From the NCBI RefSeq assembly GCF_042649825.1, contig NZ_JBHSAB010000014.1, positions 109,612 to 173,611 on the forward strand: DNA of 64,000 nt, in the 5' to 3' direction. The notes under the pieces are model-generated. The model saw only the letters and a list, made by a program, of their open reading frames with translations, was not told the DNA's origin and searched no databases. Below are positions 46,091-55,351 of this stretch, in pieces (position 1 is the first letter of the stretch; the number at the start of each line of letters is the position of its first letter). The position numbers and the translations under genes are program-made. This DNA comes from Legionella_C dresdenensis (GTDB lineage: Bacteria; Pseudomonadota; Gammaproteobacteria; Legionellales; Legionellaceae).

Positions 46091-46420
46091 TTATTGTTTT
46101 TCACTTTTACTGCTATCAACCGGCACTGGAACTTTAGGTTCCTGTACACTGGTTTGTTGAGGTATCGCTCCCTGTGCTGCCTTTTGATACTGGCTTGACA
46201 CAAGGAAGGAAAGAGTCAGGCTGGTAACAAAAAATGCCAACGCCAAACCACCAGTTAACTTAAACAGAAAACCACCGGTACCCTGACTGCCAAACACTGT
46301 ATTTGATGCGCCTGAACCAAAAGCTGCACCAATATCAGCGCCTTTACCATGCTGCATTAATACCAGACCAATCAAAGTCATGGCAATTAATACATGAATC
46401 ACTAAAATTAGTTGATACAT
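46091..46420 (-). CDS. secG: Protein-export membrane protein SecG
   Basis: Accessory subunit of the SecYEG translocon, 109 residues with two membrane helices. The family core is LIGLVLMQHGKGADIGAAFG followed by GASNTVFGSQGTGGFLFKLT. The tail is Gln/Pro/Ser-rich. Its start overlaps the tpiA 3' end by 13 bases. tRNA-Leu follows after nine bases. Confidence 0.96.
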   Translation of the reverse strand: MYQLILVIHVLIAMTLIGLVLMQHGKGADIGAAFGSGASNTVFGSQGTGGFLFKLTGGLALAFFVTSLTLSFLVSSQYQKAAQGAIPQQTSVQEPKVPVPVDSSKSEKQ

Positions 46421-47160
46421 TTAACAATTTCCACAAATTGTCGTGCATTAAGTGATGCACCACCAATCAAACCACCATCAACATCCGGCATTGCAAACAA
46501 CGATTGCGCATTTTTCTCATTAACACTACCCCCGTACAGGAGAGTCAGGTTTTGCGCATGTTCAGCGTTGTAACCAGCAACTACCGACCGGATAAATTCA
46601 TGCATTTCCTGAGCTTGCTCAGGGGATGCTGTTTTTCCCGTCCCAATTGCCCATACAGGCTCATAAGCTACTATACAACCGCTGAAGGCGTTACCGCTTT
46701 CTTTTGCGACACTGCCTAATTGAGCAGCCAGAACATCTTTTGCTCTGCCTTGCTCTCGTTCCTGCAAAGTCTCACCAATACATAGAACCGGTATCATACC
46801 ATGTTCTTTTGCATGGTGGAATTTTTCTGCAACATTTTTTTCATTTTCTCCAAACAGATTTCGCCGTTCGGAATGACCCGCCAATACATAGCGGCAGCCA
46901 TAATCTTTCAGCATGGGAGACGATATCTCGCCAGTATATGCACCGCTATCTTGCGAATAAACATTCTGGGCGCCCCAAGCGATTGCCGTGCCGTTTAAAA
47001 GCTCGCTTACCAACGGTAAATAAATTGCAGGCGGAAACACTGCTACGCCACAATTGTTGCTTTGTTCAGTCAAAAGCTCTTTTAGCTCGACCAGCAATGG
47101 GCGAATCGACTCAATCCGGCCATTCATCTTCCAATTACCGGCAACAATTTTTTTTCGCAT
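46408..47160 (-). CDS. tpiA: Triosephosphate isomerase
   Basis: Interconverts dihydroxyacetone phosphate and glyceraldehyde 3-phosphate. It is 250 residues, the normal TIM-barrel length. Catalytic Lys is in VAGNWKMNG, His in LAGHSERR, Glu in VAYEPVWAIGTGKTA; the phosphate loop reads LLYGGSVNEKN. It is followed by the overlapping secG. The gene to its right runs in the opposite direction, so the tpiA promoter must lie in 47161-47299. Confidence 0.98.
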   Translation of the reverse strand: MRKKIVAGNWKMNGRIESIRPLLVELKELLTEQSNNCGVAVFPPAIYLPLVSELLNGTAIAWGAQNVYSQDSGAYTGEISSPMLKDYGCRYVLAGHSERRNLFGENEKNVAEKFHHAKEHGMIPVLCIGETLQEREQGRAKDVLAAQLGSVAKESGNAFSGCIVAYEPVWAIGTGKTASPEQAQEMHEFIRSVVAGYNAEHAQNLTLLYGGSVNEKNAQSLFAMPDVDGGLIGGASLNARQFVEIVKCIN

Positions 47161-47299
47161 TTGTTCCCCAAATCATATCGAGGCGGAATATATCGTATCG
47201 GTACACTGCCGTCAATTTTTTTATGAATGTGATATAGAAATCTTCTTGTTAAAATCGGTATGATCATACTTAGGGATATAAATAATAAGGAATAACCTG

Positions 47300-49498
47300 A
47301 TGAAAAATGCTTCTGCCCTATTAAGCCGGCTGATTGATATACAACCGCCATTCAGACTGGAAACGCTGACACAGCTATTTGAATCTAACAACACGGAGCA
47401 GCCAATTTTTGAAGATAATACGCTCGCCAGTCAGTATGGCTCGCTATCAGCAAAAATTGAACAATGGCAGAAACTAGCCCGGCAATTGCAGGAGTATGAC
47501 GCGCTGAGTAATACAATTGCAGATTTAACAGCAAACCGAAAGACACTAATCAGGGCGATTAAGACGGCAAAGAATAGCAACGCTAATGAGACAGAGGATT
47601 TTAAAAAGGCCTATCAAAAAACTTATGCGGCTTACGAAACCCGCCAACTTTCCCAGACAGCGGCTGTAACCAGTGCAAGTTCGCTTCTTGCCCAGATTGG
47701 TCTGCTGCAGCAGTTTACTAATGATTTAAAAAAAGAGCGTGCCGAGCTCCAGAATTTTACTGACAGACAGGAACTGAATATACTCAATAACGAACGTAGA
47801 GAAATTATCGAACAGATTGCCGAATATGAAAAGATAAGTTCAATTGAAGATAACGAAGCAATTCCGGATTTAATCGAACAAAAGCAGCACTTGATTACAA
47901 AAAATCAATTATTAATCGAAGAGTTAAATGATTTACTGCTTCAACTTGAGCCCTGCCTGTATACTAAAAAAATAAAAGAACTGCGTCAGAAAATTGATGC
48001 CATTCAATTACCCAATAAAACAGCTCTGGAAACGCAATATCAAGCGTGCGGTGATGAAGAAAAAAATTCTCTGCTACGTGAATATGAACTAAAAGCCAAC
48101 CAGGGGACTGGTTGGTACTCCAAGTGGCTAAGCCGTAATAAGCCAGCTTCAAATCTGTCAGATGAGTTCCTGTTCCTCACTTTAGTTAATGAGCACTTTA
48201 TTGAAACGCAATCGTTCAGAAATCGATTTGGCGATCAACTACCCGATGAAGAAAACATTAAAGCAACTGTAATAAATTTTTTAAGGCCGCACATTCCAGA
48301 CGTTGCTGATCCAACTGAGTGGGTTGAATTAAAGAATCTCCTGCTAACTGTTTATGAAGCCCTGACTAATAGCAACAATAACAATACTGCACTCCTGGAA
48401 CTTCTTAAAAATCTGGACCAGATCAACCGCGATATAACCCCATTTGCTGCGAGCTATCTTCTGGCTTCTGATACCAACTCATTACCGCCTGATGATAATG
48501 AAATTAATACCCGCATAAATAAATTAAACGAACAAATAAGCGACATCGATAAATGCATACTATTGGCCAAACAAGTACAAAATGGCGCATTAGAACTGGC
48601 TCGTTTACAGACTGACAGGAAAGCAATTAATGTGAAGCTGAAACAAGCCCAAAAAGAACTTGCCGGCCTGGGTGACAGAAAACAAATTCTCGAGACTCTG
48701 ACATCACTTCAGCAGGAGACAAGCGAATTGTTGATTGCTTTGCAAACCCGGCTAAAAACCAGCCTGCCAGTTGCTGCCCCAGCTGAAAAACCGGCCAGGG
48801 ATCTTCAGGACAATAATTTTCACGACAAAAGACTGGCTTATCTGGAGACTATGCATAAAAAAACCGTCGCCAGAATTGTTGCTCAATTTCCTGGATATAA
48901 AAATTGGTATGAGCAACTGCATACAGTTCTTAAACAGCAAATTGCCGATACAGGACTTTACTATCAGACTTGCCAGTTACTCAATGATATTTTTTTCGAA
49001 TTACAATACCCGGCAGACAAACATTATTCGGTTTTAAAAAAATACCGGAAACTGTGCCCCCTGCCTGCACAAAACTGGCATGTACTTATTGCGCTTAAGC
49101 CGGTATTGCCTGTTACGGATATGGAAATGATTGAAACGACTCCTGGCCGGCAGTTAACAAGAAAATTTGCCCGTTTATATGAGCACCATGAAAATTTGCT
49201 TAAAAAGCATCCGCGTGAAGCAAAATTGCTGGAAGAACTGATCATACGGCTGAAGGGATTGACGCTTGGCCGGGCAGGGAACGAGCCTTTACCTGATTTG
49301 CTGGCAGATCCGCGTTATGAGTGCTTGCTGCGGCACAGAGGATTTGGCCGTCTTTCGCAATGGCTCGCCGAGATTTTTACGGATATTAAAGGACTATTTT
49401 TTAAACAACCGGAGAATGGTTATCGTAAACACTTTTTTTTCAGTCCGACTCGAACGGAGATTTTACTTGCTGAGGCAGGATGTCGTCCTCAAATGTAG
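47300..49498 (+). CDS. Large coiled-coil protein, 732 aa, unknown (putative effector)
   Basis: I do not recognise it. Residues about 45-260 and 400-490 have heptad-rich, Gln/Glu/Lys-rich sequence typical of coiled coils, e.g. LTANRKTLIRAIKTAK and KLKQAQKELAGLGDRKQ. The C-terminal third (about 530-732) looks globular, with several Trp and Tyr. No signal peptide or membrane helix. AAGGAA lies about eight bases before the ATG. With the next gene it forms a plus-strand insertion in the otherwise minus-strand glmM-tpiA neighbourhood. Size, coiled coil and position resemble Dot/Icm-type effectors of Legionellales; this is inference. Confidence 0.76.
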   Translation: MKNASALLSRLIDIQPPFRLETLTQLFESNNTEQPIFEDNTLASQYGSLSAKIEQWQKLARQLQEYDALSNTIADLTANRKTLIRAIKTAKNSNANETEDFKKAYQKTYAAYETRQLSQTAAVTSASSLLAQIGLLQQFTNDLKKERAELQNFTDRQELNILNNERREIIEQIAEYEKISSIEDNEAIPDLIEQKQHLITKNQLLIEELNDLLLQLEPCLYTKKIKELRQKIDAIQLPNKTALETQYQACGDEEKNSLLREYELKANQGTGWYSKWLSRNKPASNLSDEFLFLTLVNEHFIETQSFRNRFGDQLPDEENIKATVINFLRPHIPDVADPTEWVELKNLLLTVYEALTNSNNNNTALLELLKNLDQINRDITPFAASYLLASDTNSLPPDDNEINTRINKLNEQISDIDKCILLAKQVQNGALELARLQTDRKAINVKLKQAQKELAGLGDRKQILETLTSLQQETSELLIALQTRLKTSLPVAAPAEKPARDLQDNNFHDKRLAYLETMHKKTVARIVAQFPGYKNWYEQLHTVLKQQIADTGLYYQTCQLLNDIFFELQYPADKHYSVLKKYRKLCPLPAQNWHVLIALKPVLPVTDMEMIETTPGRQLTRKFARLYEHHENLLKKHPREAKLLEELIIRLKGLTLGRAGNEPLPDLLADPRYECLLRHRGFGRLSQWLAEIFTDIKGLFFKQPENGYRKHFFFSPTRTEILLAEAGCRPQM

Positions 49499-49594
49499 AT
49501 TGGGGCATTAATGATTGCAAATAGATCATAATGATATTAACTTACATAAAATGTTATGATAAAATGCATTTTCCTTATTTTTGGAAGAGTAATA

Positions 49595-50122
49595 ATGGCA
49601 AAACATAATCAGAATAAACCAGGTAATAATCAAAATCAGTATGCTGAACCTCGTCCACAACGACTTGCAAGGCAGTTGGCTGCTCTGCGAATAAACGGGA
49701 TACGAGCAGATGAGATAAGAAGTAATAATCAACAGCAAAGGGAGTTAAGAGTAGCAGCCCGAAGACATATTGGGCAACTAATAGTGGAGTTACCAGCAAA
49801 TGACCCGCGAAGAGCTGAGTTACGAGATATTCTGCGAAGACTTAGTCCCCCACAACCTGAAAATGTTCATCGGTTTTTTAATAATCTGCATGCAAGGGCA
49901 ATCGCTTCGGAGCGGCCTGATCACATGCAATTTGCGGCAGAATTGAATGCTGAGCATATCACTCCTGAGCATATTCAGGCTTTGATGGGTGGTGCACCAC
50001 CTCGCAGCGAGCTTGAGCAAGTTCTCCAGTTTGAAATAGCTCAGATTCACCAACCAATTGTAGAACAACCGCCTCATCCTGCGTACGAAAACTCTTCTAG
50101 CAGTAGCAGCTGTTCTAGCTAA
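49595..50122 (+). CDS. Small unknown protein with C-terminal Ser/Cys tail
   Basis: I do not recognise this 175-residue protein. It starts with an Asn/Gln-rich stretch (MAKHNQNKPGNNQNQ), continues with Arg-rich helices (e.g. RRAELRDILRRLSPP) and ends in PPHPAYENSSSSSSCSS. The last six residues SSSCSS are the same as those of the gene at 15875-16414, which is otherwise unrelated. The start is taken at 49595, seven bases after GGAAG; an upstream ATG at 49556 lacks a site. It follows the coiled-coil gene by 96 bases on the same strand. Confidence 0.68.
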   Translation: MAKHNQNKPGNNQNQYAEPRPQRLARQLAALRINGIRADEIRSNNQQQRELRVAARRHIGQLIVELPANDPRRAELRDILRRLSPPQPENVHRFFNNLHARAIASERPDHMQFAAELNAEHITPEHIQALMGGAPPRSELEQVLQFEIAQIHQPIVEQPPHPAYENSSSSSSCSS

Positions 50123-50212
50123 AAGCGCGTTAATGTATTGAATAATAGGGTGAATCAGTGCGGTTAAACACTCTACTAAAAGTATTAGATGTCTGTTGAC
50201 AATTCCTCTAAA

Positions 50213-50249
50213 GTTCCACGTACCGCGGCTTGTCCGCGGTACGTGGAAC
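50213..50249. repeat. Perfect 16-bp palindrome (GTTCCACGTACCGCGG)
   Basis: Left arm 50213-50228 and right arm 50234-50249 are perfectly complementary around a CTTGT loop. The GC-rich stem lies between the end of the 49595 gene (plus strand) and the end of glmM (minus strand), so it could end transcription from both sides, although neither side carries a T-run. It may be another dispersed palindromic element. Confidence 0.85.
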
Positions 50250-50270
50250 TTGTAGAGCAAATAGACACAC

Positions 50271-51617
50271 CTACAGCTGTTGTTCCAGTGCTTTAAGTTC
50301 ATTACACAAATGCTCGGCATAGCGGGTAATCTGCTCTTTATCGCTACCTTCAACCATAACCCTTAACACGGGCTCTGTTCCTGAAGGACGCAGTAATACA
50401 CGACCATTTTGGTTTAACCCGACCGTAATGTCTTCAACCATTGACTTTATTTTCGCACTCTCCAGCAACCTGTTTGCATTTTCTGTTTTCAGATTGAGTA
50501 AAACCTGCGGCATGAGCGTAATGCCTTCTGTCAATTGTTGCAGGGTTTTATTCTGCTTGACCATGCAGGCCAGAACCTGCAGCGCTGCGACAATACCGTC
50601 ACCGGTTGAAGTCTTATCAAGACACACAATATGGCCGGAATTTTCACCGCCAATTTTCCAGTTGTGTTCTTTTAAGGCTTCCAGAACATAACGATCACCC
50701 ACTTTCGTACGCATAAAAGGTGCGCCCAGGGCAGTGATGGCTTTTTCAAGACCATAATTGCTCATCTGAGTACCTACCACTCCCCCATGCAAGATACCGC
50801 GTTGATGACGGTCATTAGCAATGATATACAGGATTTGATCGCCATCCACAATATGACCGGCAGCGTCAACCAGAATTACCCGATCACCATCGCCATCAAG
50901 TGCAATTCCAATATCAGCGCCCGATTCCAGCACTTTATTACGGAGCGCGTCAGGTTCGGTAGAACCGCATTTGCGATTAATATTAAAACCGTCTGGCTTA
51001 TCGCCAATTGTCATTACCTCTGCACCCAGTTCGTTGAAAACATTGGGGGCAATGTGATACGTCGCGCCATTGGCACAATCAACTACGATTTTTAAGCCTG
51101 TGAGCCGGGTCAGCGATGGAATAGTTGATTTGCAGAACTCAATATATCGGCCTGCAGCGTCATTAATTCGCCGCGCCTTGCCAAGTTGCGATGAATCAAC
51201 CATCTGCATTGGCTTTTCAAGTTCGTCCTCAATTGCCTGTTCGAGCTCATCATCGAGTTTAGTGCCATCGGCAGAAAAAAATTTAATCCCGTTATCCTCA
51301 AACAAGTTATGCGATGCACTAATAACAATTCCGGCATTAGCCCGTAATGTCTGGGTTAAATAAGCAATACCAGGTGTAGGCATTGGACCCAGCAAGCTAA
51401 CATCCACGCCTGCTGCGGCAAGGCCGGACTCAAGGGCAGACTCAAGCATATAGCCTGATACCCGAGTGTCTTTACCGATAACCACCTTTTTACGCGGGCC
51501 ATCTGCCAGAACGCGTCCAACAGCCCAGCCCAATTTTAAAATAAACTCCGGATTAACGTTTGATGCTCCAACCCGACCGCGGATGCCATCCGTTCCAAAA
51601 TATTTACGCTGAGCCAT
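50271..51617 (-). CDS. glmM: Phosphoglucosamine mutase
   Basis: Turns glucosamine-6-P into glucosamine-1-P for peptidoglycan and LPS precursors. It is 448 residues. The phosphoserine loop reads VISASHNLFEDNG; most family members have SASHNP, so the Leu is unusual, but the Ser and His are kept. The metal loop IALDGDGDRVILVD and the C-terminal phosphate loop LLRPSGTEPVLRVM are normal. Its start overlaps the folP end by 14 bases. It belongs to the rlmE-ftsH-folP-glmM run. Confidence 0.97.
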   Translation of the reverse strand: MAQRKYFGTDGIRGRVGASNVNPEFILKLGWAVGRVLADGPRKKVVIGKDTRVSGYMLESALESGLAAAGVDVSLLGPMPTPGIAYLTQTLRANAGIVISASHNLFEDNGIKFFSADGTKLDDELEQAIEDELEKPMQMVDSSQLGKARRINDAAGRYIEFCKSTIPSLTRLTGLKIVVDCANGATYHIAPNVFNELGAEVMTIGDKPDGFNINRKCGSTEPDALRNKVLESGADIGIALDGDGDRVILVDAAGHIVDGDQILYIIANDRHQRGILHGGVVGTQMSNYGLEKAITALGAPFMRTKVGDRYVLEALKEHNWKIGGENSGHIVCLDKTSTGDGIVAALQVLACMVKQNKTLQQLTEGITLMPQVLLNLKTENANRLLESAKIKSMVEDITVGLNQNGRVLLRPSGTEPVLRVMVEGSDKEQITRYAEHLCNELKALEQQL

Positions 51618-52482
51618 TACAGTTTTCCTTATTTAGCATTGTTTCACTTGCCTGCATTATCGCGCGCGTCATTATGATTGTTTGCCGTGTTTCGGCAATA
51701 TCATGCGCCCTTATTAAATCAGCACCATTCATCAGAGCAATTGCATGAGTAACCAGACTGCCTGTTAAACGCTCTTGCGGCGGTTTCCCGAGCACCACGC
51801 CAATGGTATGTTTACGGGATGCACCCATCATTATCGGCAGATTATGATATTTAAATGACTGCAATAATTGCACTAACAATAAGTTATGATTAACCAATTT
51901 CCCAAACCCAAACCCTGGATCGAGAATAATATTTTCAGCAGCGATACCCGCCTGCAAACAAGCGGCGATGCGCTGCTCAAAAAAAGCATTTACTTCATCA
52001 ATGACGCTGCCCTGGTAAAACACGTTCTGCTGCATACTTTCCGGCTTGCCTTTCATATGCATGAGACAGACTGGTATCTGATATTTCGCAACTGTTTCCA
52101 AAGCGCCATCAGCCTGCAAGGCGTTAGTATCGTTCACAATGGTTACTCCTGCGTCTACTGCCGCAGCCATAACCTCGGGCTTGGTTGTATCAACAGACAA
52201 GCAGATATCGCTCATCTCACGTATTGCTTCAATAACCGGCATTAACCGATCCAGCTCTTCCTGCACACTGACAGCACCAGCACCGGGTCGAGTTGATTCG
52301 CCGCCGATATCGATAATATCGGCGCCATCGAGGATCATGTTTTCGGCACGAGCAATAGCAGCATCAAGGGTAAGAAATGAGCCGCCGTCAGAAAATGAAT
52401 CAGGGGTGATATTCAGAATCCCCATCAACAAGGGAGATTTATATTCTGATAAAAGCCATTCTTTAAATTTAAAACTATCCAT
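51604..52482 (-). CDS. folP: Dihydropteroate synthase
   Basis: Condenses p-aminobenzoate with dihydropterin pyrophosphate in folate synthesis; the sulfonamide target. It is 292 residues from ATG 52482 (MDSFKFKEW). Family blocks are MGILNITPDSFSDGG, IGGESTRPGAGAV, CLMHMKGKPESMQ, LDPGFGFGK and GASRKHTIG. The frame runs further up to 52542, but those 20 codons are mostly a hairpin repeat (52518-52540), so they are not taken as coding. There is no clear ribosome site. It lies between ftsH and glmM, as in E. coli. Confidence 0.96.
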   Translation of the reverse strand: MDSFKFKEWLLSEYKSPLLMGILNITPDSFSDGGSFLTLDAAIARAENMILDGADIIDIGGESTRPGAGAVSVQEELDRLMPVIEAIREMSDICLSVDTTKPEVMAAAVDAGVTIVNDTNALQADGALETVAKYQIPVCLMHMKGKPESMQQNVFYQGSVIDEVNAFFEQRIAACLQAGIAAENIILDPGFGFGKLVNHNLLLVQLLQSFKYHNLPIMMGASRKHTIGVVLGKPPQERLTGSLVTHAIALMNGADLIRAHDIAETRQTIIMTRAIMQASETMLNKENCNGSA

Positions 52483-52517
52483 TGGTATATTGCATGTATT
52501 TTGGTCGAATAATTTTT

Positions 52518-52540
52518 GCCCTCCCTCTACAGGGGAGGGC
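52518..52540. repeat. GCCCTCCC hairpin between ftsH and folP
   Basis: An 8-bp stem GCCCTCCC / GGGAGGGC, with a loop from CTCTACAGGG, sits 36 bases before the folP start. It resembles the CCCTCTCCC/GGGAGAGGG hairpin at 22246-22268. No T-run follows on the minus strand, so it is a repeat or an RNA-processing site rather than a clear terminator. Confidence 0.65.
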
Positions 52541-52575
52541 ATCTATTAAATCATTCAACGTTTGATTTGCCCGGA

Positions 52576-54498
52576 TTAATGCTCTTCGGCTGGGTGATCG
52601 ACAGGACTGCCGTTCACTACTCTCGCTGTTTTACCGCTATCAGAGTGTTGATCTTTATCAAGCGACTGCATAGAGTCCCAATCTTCCGGCGGTGAAGGTG
52701 TTTTACCTGCCATGATTTCCTGAATCTGCTGGCTATCAATGGTTTCGTATTTAATCAGCGCCTCAGCCATCAAATGCAATATATCCATTTTAGCGACCAG
52801 AATTTCTTTGGCACGCTGATAATTGCGATCAATGATTGCTCTCACTTCTTCATCAATCAGTTGGGCAGTCTTATCAGAAACTTCTTTGTTCTGGCTTACG
52901 CTGCGCCCCAGAAACACTTCATTTTCTTCCTGACCAAAGGTTAATGGCCCCAGATCCGATAACCCCCAGCTGGTAACCATTTTGCGGGAAATTTCCGTTG
53001 CACGCATAATATCGTTTGATGCACCCGTCGTGACGCTTTCCACACCGAAAATCAGTTCTTCCGCCAAACGGCCGCCAAACAGACTGCACAACTGGCTTTC
53101 CAGACGGCGTTTGCTATGACTGTAGCGGTCTTGCTCCGGCAGGAACATGGTAACCCCCAAAGCGCGTCCACGCGGAATAATTGTCACTTTGTAAACCGGA
53201 TCATGCTCAGGAACCGACAGCCCAACTATGGCATGCCCTGCTTCATGATATGCCGTGAGTTTTTTCTCATTCTCATCCATAACCATTGAACGGCGTTCAG
53301 CGCCCATCATGATTTTGTCTTTTGCTTTATCAAGCTCAATCATGCCGACTTTACGCTTGTTGGCACGGGCGGCAAATAACGCAGCTTCGTTCACCAGATT
53401 TGCAAGATCTGCGCCTGAAAAACCGGGTGTACCACGCGCGATGGGCAGAATTTCAACATTTTTGTCAATCGGCACTTTGCTTAAATGAACTTTCAGGATT
53501 TGCTCGCGACCGCGAATATCAGGTAATGGAACAACAACCTGACGATCAAAACGGCCAGGGCGCAGCAAGGCCGGATCAAGCACATCAGGACGGTTAGTCG
53601 CTGAGACGACAATCACGCCATCATTATTTTCGAAACCATCCATTTCAACCAGTAACTGGTTTAATGTCTGCTCACGTTCATCGTGCCCGCCGCCAAGACC
53701 GGCGCCACGATGACGGCCGACCGCGTCAATCTCATCGATAAAGATAATGCAAGGCGCATGTTTTTTGGCCTGCTCAAACATATCGCGAACGCGGGATGCG
53801 CCAACCCCTACGAACATTTCAACAAAATCAGAACCGGAAATAGTAAAGAAAGGAACTTTGGCTTCACCGGCAACGGCCTTGGCCAGCAACGTTTTTCCTG
53901 TACCCGGAGAGCCTACCAATAATACACCGCGCGGGATACGGCCGCCCAGGCTCTGGAATTTGCTTGGATCGCGCAGAAAATCAACCAGCTCTTTGACTTC
54001 TTCTTTCGCCTCATCGACGCCGGCTACATCAGCAAAGGTCACCTTGACCTGATCCTCGCCTAGCAAACGTGCCCGTGAACGTCCAAACGACATCGCGCCC
54101 CGGCCGCCGCCGCCTTGCATCTGGCGCATGAAGAAAACCCAGACGCCGATTAGAAGCAACATCGGGAACCAGTTAACAAACAAGTGCAGCAGGAAGCTTT
54201 CCTGTTGTTTTTCCTGACCGCTGACATCAACTTTGCTTTTAAGCAGTTGCCCTAATAAAGCATCGTCTTGTAACGGCATATAGGTAATAAAGCGTTGGTT
54301 ATTTTTTGTTGTTCCTTTAATAACCTTGCTATCTTCGATAATTACCGAATTTACCAGTCCCTGATCAATTTCTTTCAGGAATTGGCTGTAAGAAATTTTT
54401 TCAGTCGATGTATGACGCGGACCGAAATTACTAAACACTGATACCAGCACAATGGCTATTATCAACCATAAAAATAAATTTTTTACCATGTCGTTCAA
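52576..54498 (-). CDS. ftsH: ATP-dependent zinc metalloprotease FtsH
   Basis: Membrane-bound AAA+ protease that degrades damaged membrane proteins and regulators such as LpxC or sigma-32 in relatives. It is 640 residues. Two N-terminal membrane helices flank a short periplasmic domain (about 25-105). Walker A is GSPGTGKTLLAK (commonly GPPGTGKT), Walker B IIFIDEIDAVGRHRG, and the zinc site TAYHEAGHAIVG (near 415). The start is TTG at 54498 with GAGG eight bases upstream; an ATG three codons in is the alternative. It follows rlmE, the usual ftsJ-ftsH order. Confidence 0.97.
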   Translation of the reverse strand: MNDMVKNLFLWLIIAIVLVSVFSNFGPRHTSTEKISYSQFLKEIDQGLVNSVIIEDSKVIKGTTKNNQRFITYMPLQDDALLGQLLKSKVDVSGQEKQQESFLLHLFVNWFPMLLLIGVWVFFMRQMQGGGGRGAMSFGRSRARLLGEDQVKVTFADVAGVDEAKEEVKELVDFLRDPSKFQSLGGRIPRGVLLVGSPGTGKTLLAKAVAGEAKVPFFTISGSDFVEMFVGVGASRVRDMFEQAKKHAPCIIFIDEIDAVGRHRGAGLGGGHDEREQTLNQLLVEMDGFENNDGVIVVSATNRPDVLDPALLRPGRFDRQVVVPLPDIRGREQILKVHLSKVPIDKNVEILPIARGTPGFSGADLANLVNEAALFAARANKRKVGMIELDKAKDKIMMGAERRSMVMDENEKKLTAYHEAGHAIVGLSVPEHDPVYKVTIIPRGRALGVTMFLPEQDRYSHSKRRLESQLCSLFGGRLAEELIFGVESVTTGASNDIMRATEISRKMVTSWGLSDLGPLTFGQEENEVFLGRSVSQNKEVSDKTAQLIDEEVRAIIDRNYQRAKEILVAKMDILHLMAEALIKYETIDSQQIQEIMAGKTPSPPEDWDSMQSLDKDQHSDSGKTARVVNGSPVDHPAEEH

Positions 54499-54620
54499 AG
54501 TATTAACCTCGATTAGGACGTATTCACGACGCCGGAATGATAAAGTTACTATAAATTATAGTTACACCGCAATTGAATATCTTATTTTTATAACATCCTG
54601 ACAATTTTATTGGGTTACGT

Positions 54621-55241
54621 CTACCCCTTATACTGTTTTGCCATTAAATAGGTTTCCCTTGAACGAGCCCGTGATGCCGCGGGCTTACGGATTACGACCC
54701 GGCTAAATTTCTGCCTTGCCAGCTTAATCAATTCATCAAAGCCTGAACCATGAAAAATCTTCATTAACAAGGCGCCTCCTGGTTTCAGAGTCTTGTCCGC
54801 AAAATCAAAAGCCAGTTCAGCCAGATACATTGCCCGTGGAATATCAATCGCATCGGTGCCGCTCATATTTGGGGCCATATCTGACAAAAGCAAGTCTATT
54901 CCGTTTTCGGGAATAACATCCAGCAACGCCTGAAAAACGGTATCTTCTCTGAAATCGCCCTGGATAAACGTCACATCAGGCAAAGCATCCATAACCAGTA
55001 TATCCAATGCAACAATCGTGCCCTGACCATTTAATTTCTGGCTGACATATTGTGTCCAGCCGCCAGGGGCCGCCCCAAGATCAACAATTGTCATCCCGGA
55101 TTTTATTAATTGCTCTTTCTCATCGATTTCAATGAGTTTATAGACAGCCCTGCTGCGGTAGCCTTCAGCCTGAGCTTTCTTAACATACACATCATCAAAA
55201 TGTTCCTGCAACCATCTTTTACTGCTTTTTGAACGCGCCAT
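54621..55241 (-). CDS. rlmE: 23S rRNA (uridine-2'-O)-methyltransferase
   Basis: Methylates U2552 in the 23S rRNA A-loop using SAM; a heat-shock gene also called ftsJ or rrmJ. It is 206 residues. The SAM loop reads VDLGAAPGGWTQYVS, then come LLLSDMAPNMSGTD and LMKIFHGSGFDEL, which supply the K-D-K-E set with the Lys of RAVYKLIEID. It lies 122 bases before ftsH on the same strand and is divergent from yhbY, an arrangement shared with E. coli. Confidence 0.97.
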   Translation of the reverse strand: MARSKSSKRWLQEHFDDVYVKKAQAEGYRSRAVYKLIEIDEKEQLIKSGMTIVDLGAAPGGWTQYVSQKLNGQGTIVALDILVMDALPDVTFIQGDFREDTVFQALLDVIPENGIDLLLSDMAPNMSGTDAIDIPRAMYLAELAFDFADKTLKPGGALLMKIFHGSGFDELIKLARQKFSRVVIRKPAASRARSRETYLMAKQYKG

Positions 55242-55351
55242 GCTGGTTAATCATTAAAAAAATAGAAATAGATTAAGGGATAATACTCAACTTCGCTACC
55301 TTTTCCCAGCAAAACGTGCAATAATTCACCATTTTTAATTAAGGATTTGTT

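Noticed and set aside
49556..49594. Upstream ATG for the SSSCSS protein
   Set aside because: It lacks a ribosome site and would add an isolated hydrophobic leader (MIKCIFLIFGRVI), whereas GGAAG lies seven bases before the ATG at 49595.
52483..52542. Longer FolP starting at 52542
   Set aside because: The extra codons read through the GCCCTCCC hairpin repeat and have no counterpart in the family.
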